Source: Alteromonas aestuariivivens (GTDB taxonomy: Bacteria; Pseudomonadota; Gammaproteobacteria; Enterobacterales; Alteromonadaceae). From it: a stretch of DNA of 64,000 bases. A program made the translations under genes and the position numbers. Numbering within the stretch: the first letter of the stretch is position 1; each line of letters opens with the position of its first letter. A model generated the notes under the pieces. The model searched no databases. It was given only the letters and a program-made list of their open reading frames with translations, and was not told where the DNA came from. Shown one piece after another: positions 59,631-64,000 of this stretch. The stretch spans positions 115,677-179,676 of the forward strand of contig NZ_QRHA01000009.1 in the NCBI RefSeq assembly GCF_003367475.1, given 5' to 3'.

Positions 59631-59653
59631 AAAAGCCGGGAACAAAAGCCACC
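59630..59653 (-). terminator. Terminator of the propeller lyase gene
   Basis: Minus strand AGCCGGG...CCCGGCT followed by TTTTTTA. A second hairpin, GCCCGC/GCGGGC (59684-59703), stands between it and the stop codon. Confidence 0.65.
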
Positions 59654-59726
59654 CGGCTATATGAGAAAGACAATTCCGAATGATAGCCCGCTTTTCAGCG
59701 GGCGGAATTGTCAGCTAAATCTATTT

Positions 59727-62700
59727 TTACTCGGTAACAATTTCAAACTCATTGATGTTTGGCCAGTCACCAATTGCCATCAGTTTTACGTACCGGCCGG
59801 TAGCATAAAACTCTGTGGTGGTCGGTTGAGCATCATCATCATTATTTTGATGCTTGGCGACTTTAACAAAATCCGAGTCAGGGTATTCAGAGACGTACAC
59901 TTGATAATTAATCTCCTCACCTGCACTGGTCCACATTTTGGTTCCAATAATGGTTTTGGACTCCCCCAAATCAATCACCATAGTCTCAGTACCATTTTGT
60001 GCCGGAGCCCAACTGGACTCATCACTGTAGTCGCCGTCAAAGATGTTGGTGGACAGGTATTGCTCATCTTCGGAATCAACGGAAATGATTCCCGGTTTCA
60101 CATAGAACGTCGTCTCAGCCTCGCCGACCCGGCCATAGCTGTCAGTTGCGACGGCTTTAAGCGTGTGAGTACCGAATGTGGCGCCCAAAAGTTCGTCACT
60201 ATTCCCTTCACCACCCCATGTGTAAGGCCCGGCGTAGATGTCTCGAACCAAGCTACCGTCCAAATAGAGTTCTATATGCTCAATGTCTATCCAGCTCACG
60301 TCTGAAGCTGCCGATACAGATACCGAGAATAGTGGGTAGCCAACGAACAGATCGATTTCAAACTCAACAAAACTGACGTTCGGCGCCGGAGCTTCTTCCA
60401 CAATAAGGGTCATAACACCTTCCCCCTCTAACCCGGCGTTATCCTTGGCAACGGCAGTAAAATAATGCGTACCTACTCCCAATGGATTCGGGTTTGGTTC
60501 GTGTCTGTCAAGCCATCCCATCGCGCCCATTTCGTATGGCGCAAACGAGTGGCCGAAGTTCCAGGGCTCTTTGGTATCTTCCCGCACGAATTCGCCGTTA
60601 CGATAGAGCGTAACTGACTGAACGGTTCTTCCTTCAACCGGCGATTCAGCTTGTAAGGAAATACTCAGCTTTTCATAGCCTTCTGTCACAGTCAGGGTTT
60701 CATTCGGCCAGGTTACCACTGGAGGCTTTGGCTGGCCCTTAACGGTAACCGTCATACTGGCTTCACTTTCTATTCCCGCACTATCCCGGGCGACCGCAGT
60801 GAATATGTACTCTCCCGGCCCAAACGGATTTGGGTTAGGCAAATGGGTATCCAGCCACCCCATTGCACCGGTTTCGTGGGGTTTATTGGAATGCCCGAAA
60901 ATGTAAGGGTCTGAATCGTCGACACGAATCAGCTCGCCATTGACATACAATGATACAGATTCAATGGTACGGCCTTCCTGGGTTGGGCTGGCATCAACTC
61001 TGAAAGTGAGTTGCTCATACCCTTCATCCAGAGTCATTTCGGATTGTGGAAAACTCACTGTTGGCCCGTCTGGCGTTACAATCAGGTACATGGTGGCTGT
61101 GCCAGTGTCACCTTCGCTATCAATTGCAACCGCTTTAAATATATGAGTACCGGCCCGCAGAGGGTTGGGGTTTGGCTCGTGGGTATCCAACCAGCCCATA
61201 GCGCCAGTTTCATGAGGCTTTGACCCATGACCAAACAGGTAGGGAACAGAACTATCGGTGCGCACCAGTTCACCATTAAGGTATAAGCTCACTGATTCGA
61301 TTGTACGGCCTTCAACCGGGCTGGTAGCGCTAATGCCAAGAGACAACTTTTCATAACCTTCTTCGACAGTCATTGTCGGCGAAGGAAAGGAAACCACAGG
61401 CGCGTTGGCATCACTTTCCAAATCCAGATCAATTACCTGCAGATACAACGGCAATTCTGTACCAGACCCTTTACCCATCAGGTAGTAATAAAGTTTACCG
61501 TCTTCAATGTGGATCACACCGTGATCAAACTGAGTACCTCCGGATGCCTGGTAAACACGGGTGAAGTCATTGGTACCGCCCTTTGCTTTTTCAACGTAAG
61601 GGTAGCCGTTTTGCAAGCCAATAATGTAAACATTGTCGCCAGATGTATAGATTTCGCTGGCCCCGGCAAAGTCAGTCGAAATAATAAACTCTTCTGCACC
61701 TGCTGGTTTGTAGGAATGTAAATTCACTTCCTGGTAGTCCGGTCGCTTCCTGTCTGTAGAGCGCACTTTACTGATGATGTGGACATCACCTTTTTCGGTT
61801 ACTGTCCAGTCAAAGTTGCCAACGATATATACCGAGTCTTTTTCTTCATGTGTGATGTAGTCGCCAGGCTCAAATACTTTGATTTCGTCTGAGTTCAGCA
61901 GTGGAAATGTCATAGGTTCGCCCTTGTGATTCTTCCACTCGCCATTGCCTTCGGGATGGTCAGAATACGCGTAGTACACACCATTCTGATAGAGGTATTT
62001 ATCATCTTTATTGGCGCGCTGCTGGAAGCCAACCCGAAGCTTGCCATTTAAATACTTCATGTTTCCATACAGGCCCCAGTTGTATTCATTGCCCTTGTTT
62101 TTTTGATCTTTATGATTGAACTGAATAAACGGTGACCAAGTTTGGCTTTCGGCATTATAACGGTTAAACACGTAGGCGCCATTGTTGTTGCCGCCAAGAC
62201 GCATATACAGCAATAGGGTACCATCGGTCGTGGTAAAGAATTTGGGGTAGGTCAGGCGGGCGAAATTACTTTTATCCGCCAGGTTACCGGTCATGGTCAA
62301 GTGCTTGTAATCGTCAGGGCCCTGGCTTATTTCGCTGGTATCCTTAACGAATTTATCCAATGTAAATTCGTCATCTGCAACTTCAGCAGCCCCCGGCACG
62401 CTGAATGAATAGCGGAAGTAATCGTCTTTAAACTTGCCGCCATGGTTGTTGTCGTCGTAAGCGTGCATGTCGTACACCATGTGAATGGTGCCGTTGACCG
62501 GGCTTACCGCCAAGCCGATGGTGTTGTGTGATTCCCCAATATTGGGATCGCCTCGGAATCCGGTGTGCTGGTGAGGAAATTCAATGGTTTTCACAACACC
62601 AGTAATGGTGTTGTACCGGGATAGCATCACATGCCGATCGTCCTTACCACCACGATACCAAGTCATAAATACATAGTTTTTATAGGTTTTTACTGAATCG

Positions 62701-62939
62701 CCGTGGGCGGAAATGTTGCGCCCAAAGAAATAATCGTAAGTATCTGCGGACGTATCCGCCAGATCCAGTGTTCCGTAACTGAGTTTTTTACCATTAAAAT
62801 GTAGGCCGTTATCGGCAATTTTTACCTGGCTTTCCAGAGTCACTTCAGCGTTTACCTGCTGAATAGATAACCCTAAAAACGAGCTTGCTAACAACAGATA
62901 ACGTAGCATTGGCATGCGTGTATCCTTTCCGTATTTCAT
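59727..62939 (-). CDS. Secreted BNR-4 propeller polysaccharide lyase, candidate ulvan-type
   Basis: 1070 residues. A signal peptide ends near residue 31 (QQVNA); the likely start is one of the early ATGs, e.g. [12 protein letters not shown]. Residues ~32-510 are a BNR-4-type propeller ([52 protein letters not shown]), the fold of PL24/PL25 ulvan lyases. Then come three Ig-like repeats of ~113 residues sharing [15 protein letters not shown] and [14 protein letters not shown], a fourth divergent one, and a C-terminal F5/8-type domain ([21 protein letters not shown]). Family and substrate are not certain. Confidence 0.7.
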   Translation of the reverse strand: MKYGKDTRMPMLRYLLLASSFLGLSIQQVNAEVTLESQVKIADNGLHFNGKKLSYGTLDLADTSADTYDYFFGRNISAHGDSVKTYKNYVFMTWYRGGKDDRHVMLSRYNTITGVVKTIEFPHQHTGFRGDPNIGESHNTIGLAVSPVNGTIHMVYDMHAYDDNNHGGKFKDDYFRYSFSVPGAAEVADDEFTLDKFVKDTSEISQGPDDYKHLTMTGNLADKSNFARLTYPKFFTTTDGTLLLYMRLGGNNNGAYVFNRYNAESQTWSPFIQFNHKDQKNKGNEYNWGLYGNMKYLNGKLRVGFQQRANKDDKYLYQNGVYYAYSDHPEGNGEWKNHKGEPMTFPLLNSDEIKVFEPGDYITHEEKDSVYIVGNFDWTVTEKGDVHIISKVRSTDRKRPDYQEVNLHSYKPAGAEEFIISTDFAGASEIYTSGDNVYIIGLQNGYPYVEKAKGGTNDFTRVYQASGGTQFDHGVIHIEDGKLYYYLMGKGSGTELPLYLQVIDLDLESDANAPVVSFPSPTMTVEEGYEKLSLGISATSPVEGRTIESVSLYLNGELVRTDSSVPYLFGHGSKPHETGAMGWLDTHEPNPNPLRAGTHIFKAVAIDSEGDTGTATMYLIVTPDGPTVSFPQSEMTLDEGYEQLTFRVDASPTQEGRTIESVSLYVNGELIRVDDSDPYIFGHSNKPHETGAMGWLDTHLPNPNPFGPGEYIFTAVARDSAGIESEASMTVTVKGQPKPPVVTWPNETLTVTEGYEKLSISLQAESPVEGRTVQSVTLYRNGEFVREDTKEPWNFGHSFAPYEMGAMGWLDRHEPNPNPLGVGTHYFTAVAKDNAGLEGEGVMTLIVEEAPAPNVSFVEFEIDLFVGYPLFSVSVSAASDVSWIDIEHIELYLDGSLVRDIYAGPYTWGGEGNSDELLGATFGTHTLKAVATDSYGRVGEAETTFYVKPGIISVDSEDEQYLSTNIFDGDYSDESSWAPAQNGTETMVIDLGESKTIIGTKMWTSAGEEINYQVYVSEYPDSDFVKVAKHQNNDDDAQPTTTEFYATGRYVKLMAIGDWPNINEFEIVTE
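60385..61405 (-). repeat. Three tandem Ig-like domain repeats
   Basis: Units of about 340 bp at roughly 61062-61405, 60723-61061 and 60385-60722. Each encodes EGYE, EGRT-(I/V)-(E/Q)SV and [15 protein letters not shown] blocks. Carbohydrate-binding or spacer role inferred. Confidence 0.75.
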
Positions 62940-63399
62940 AATGTACTCATCTTAAGTCATGTGAATAGGTGGCTAGTGAGTTTTGCTCGGTTCCAGAGCG
63001 CGCCTAACTGCTTCTACCAACCACTCTGAATATAAGCTTTGTTAATGCTTCACATGACCTGGCTGGATTAAAATCAGGAAAGCGACCAACTACGGCCTGA
63101 TGTGCATTGGGCCTGCTGAATTCAAGATCCGATGGCACGAATAATCATCCAGTTTTAAGCGATTGGAAGTTTTTGAGTATTAACCTTCCAATAACAATGC
63201 GTTATTATTCATGTGCAATCATTAACAATCACATGCTAGATCAATATACACCCAATATCAATCATATTTGTTAATGTATTGTATGCTTTATGAGTGGTTT
63301 TGTTTGATTCTTTTAACCGAAGAGTGAATTTTTGCGGGAAGTTAGACTGCCACATCTTGACTGGATAACAGAACCGTATGGGGGCTACTACGCGAGCGC
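62940..63399. other. Intergenic region upstream of the lyase gene
   Basis: About 460 bp, AT-rich from 63180 on. It should carry the promoter of the secreted lyase. No gene or RNA recognised; the transposase scrap begins at its right end. Confidence 0.4.
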
Positions 63400-63487
63400 C
63401 ACTGGAATACTCGTTGGGCGTTAAACCCACAAAATTCATCAGGCTACACGGTTTACTGAACCGGCGCATTTCAACCTGCCTAAATCC
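63400..63487 (-). pseudogene. IS110-type transposase scrap
   Basis: The minus strand reads FRQVEMRRFSKPCSLMNF then VGLTPNEYSSG, the C-terminal Transposase_20 signature of the IS110/IS116 family (RRF-P-LM-(Y/F)-GL-P-EYSSG). The frame diverges after SSG and no upstream catalytic domain is present. A leftover of a former insertion beside the rRNA operon. Confidence 0.6.
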
Positions 63488-63607
63488 CTAGTAGGGCCAC
63501 CAGAGTAACGACGGATAAAAAAGCGAAAGATAATTTACGTTATCGTAGATCACCGGACGCTTACACGCTTACTATATAAGGGAGGCGCATATTATTGCGA
63601 ACATACG

Positions 63608-63635
63608 AAAAAAGCCCAGTCGTTAGACTGGGCTT
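63608..63635 (-). terminator. rRNA operon terminator (distal)
   Basis: Minus strand AAGCCCAGTC-taac-GACTGGGCTT followed by TTTTCG. Perfect 10-bp stem, just past the truncated 5S. Confidence 0.85.
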
Positions 63636-63646
63636 CTTCGTGTAAT

Positions 63647-63680
63647 TGGGAGTCTGGCGGTGTGCTACTCTCACATGGGG
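63647..63680 (-). rRNA. Truncated 5S rRNA 3' end
   Basis: 34 bp identical to the 3' end of the intact 5S gene (63874-63907), followed by a terminator as a normal 5S would be. The rest of the 5S is replaced by unrelated, hairpin-rich DNA. Confidence 0.7.
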
Positions 63681-63691
63681 GTGAAGAACGG

Positions 63692-63823
63692 TGCTTCGCA
63701 GAAGCATGGCGAATGCCCAATGGCATTCGACAAGTAATGAACGACAGTCGCTCTGCGACTGGCTGGGGGCCCCCTTCGGGATCGGGCGACTGCGGGATTA
63801 GTACTCGGCCATTTTTCTGGCCG
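63692..63823 (-). repeat. Run of short hairpins between the two 5S copies
   Basis: TGCTTC/GAAGCA (63692-63706), CGAATGCC/GGCATTCG (63710-63729), CAGTCGC/GCGACTG (63745-63761), GGGGGCCCCC (63765-63774) and CGGCCA/TGGCCG (63806-63823), mostly perfect stems within 132 bp. Origin unknown. Confidence 0.6.
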
Positions 63824-63835
63824 TAGAAACAACAA

Positions 63836-63857
63836 AGCCCACTCGAATGAGTGGGCT
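63836..63857 (-). terminator. Terminator-like hairpin after 5S
   Basis: AGCCCACT/AGTGGGCT stem with a 6-base loop, followed on the minus strand by TTGTTGTTT. About 20 bp past the 5S 3' end. Confidence 0.6.
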
Positions 63858-63878
63858 CTGATGTTTCTTCGAATGGGA

Positions 63879-63996
63879 GTCTGGCGGTGTGCTACTCTCA
63901 CATGGGGAGACCCCACACTACCATCGCCGCTAATACGTTTCACTTCTGAGTTCGGAATGGGATCAGGTGGTGCCGTATCGCTATGGCCGCCAGACA
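63879..63996 (-). rRNA. rrf: 5S ribosomal RNA
   Basis: Minus strand has the standard 5S core: CCATTCCGAACTCAGAAGTG and GATGGTAGTGTGGGG, with ends TGTCTGGCGG and CCGCCAGACT pairing to close helix I. About 118 nt. The rest of the rRNA operon must lie beyond the right edge. Confidence 0.96.
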
Positions 63997-64000
63997 TAAA

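Noticed and set aside
63671..63997. 108-codon ORF across the 5S region
   Set aside because: Overlaps an intact 5S rRNA on the same strand.

Overview
The window looks like chromosomal DNA of a moderate-GC, aerobic, probably marine gammaproteobacterium. The FadR, NhaB, DsbB, RNase D, FadD, TsaB and YoaA proteins and the gene order apt-dnaX-ybaB-recR-htpG-adk are of the type found in Escherichia coli and relatives. Two phasins, an Mrp-type Na+/H+ antiporter and a secreted propeller-type polysaccharide lyase point to a PHA-storing, fatty-acid-using marine heterotroph. I cannot name the genus from the sequence alone. No tRNA, CRISPR array, prophage or intact insertion sequence was seen; an rRNA operon begins at the right edge (5S, minus strand).

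Layout, left to right. 0.1-5 kb: patatin-like lipase, a degenerate HD-type protein, two PHA phasins, a VOC protein, and a MITE-like repeat. 5-20 kb: fadR diverging from nhaB-dsbB; a GNAT; then a long minus-strand block (ycgN, ycgM, mltB-like, ycgL, rnd, fadD, hydrolase, slp, tsaB, yoaA). Both fadR and fadD have a good FadR operator match upstream. 19.8-27.2 kb: a ten-gene Mrp-type antiporter operon whose order (E-F-G-DUF4040-B-C-D) is that of the membrane arm of archaeal Mbh complexes, with three antiporter-like subunits and no hydrogenase. 27-33 kb: GH13 enzyme, TauE-like exporter and several envelope or lipoprotein genes. 33.2-40.5 kb: a complete hisGDCBHAFI operon preceded by an unlisted leader peptide with five consecutive His codons and an attenuator.

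40.7-49 kb: signal peptidase I, a small heat-shock protein with a sigma-32 promoter and ROSE-like 5' leader, the C-terminal remnant of a DUF4105-type protein, an unusual chemoreceptor with possible sigma-54 and NtrC sites, the uraA-upp salvage pair, a D-threonine-aldolase-like enzyme and a MAPEG protein. 49.3-56.6 kb: second MITE-like copy, then adk, htpG, recR, ybaB, dnaX (with a -1 frameshift signal expected to yield the short gamma subunit), apt, and a 40-residue membrane protein.

56.7-58.9 kb is the most interesting segment: a compact hvfABC-type RiPP cluster. The exported precursor carries eleven EGKCG motifs plus one EGNCG, followed by a DUF692 enzyme and its DUF2063 partner. The motif is the one modified to copper-binding oxazolone/thioamide groups in the Haemophilus HvfA system. 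An intercistronic terminator probably keeps precursor expression above enzyme expression, and a broken HxlR-type regulator lies divergently next to it. 59.7-62.9 kb encodes a 1070-residue secreted BNR-4 propeller protein (candidate ulvan-type lyase) with tandem Ig-like repeats and an F5/8-type C-terminal domain. The last 700 bp hold an IS110-type transposase scrap, a truncated 5S copy with a run of hairpins, and an intact 5S gene.
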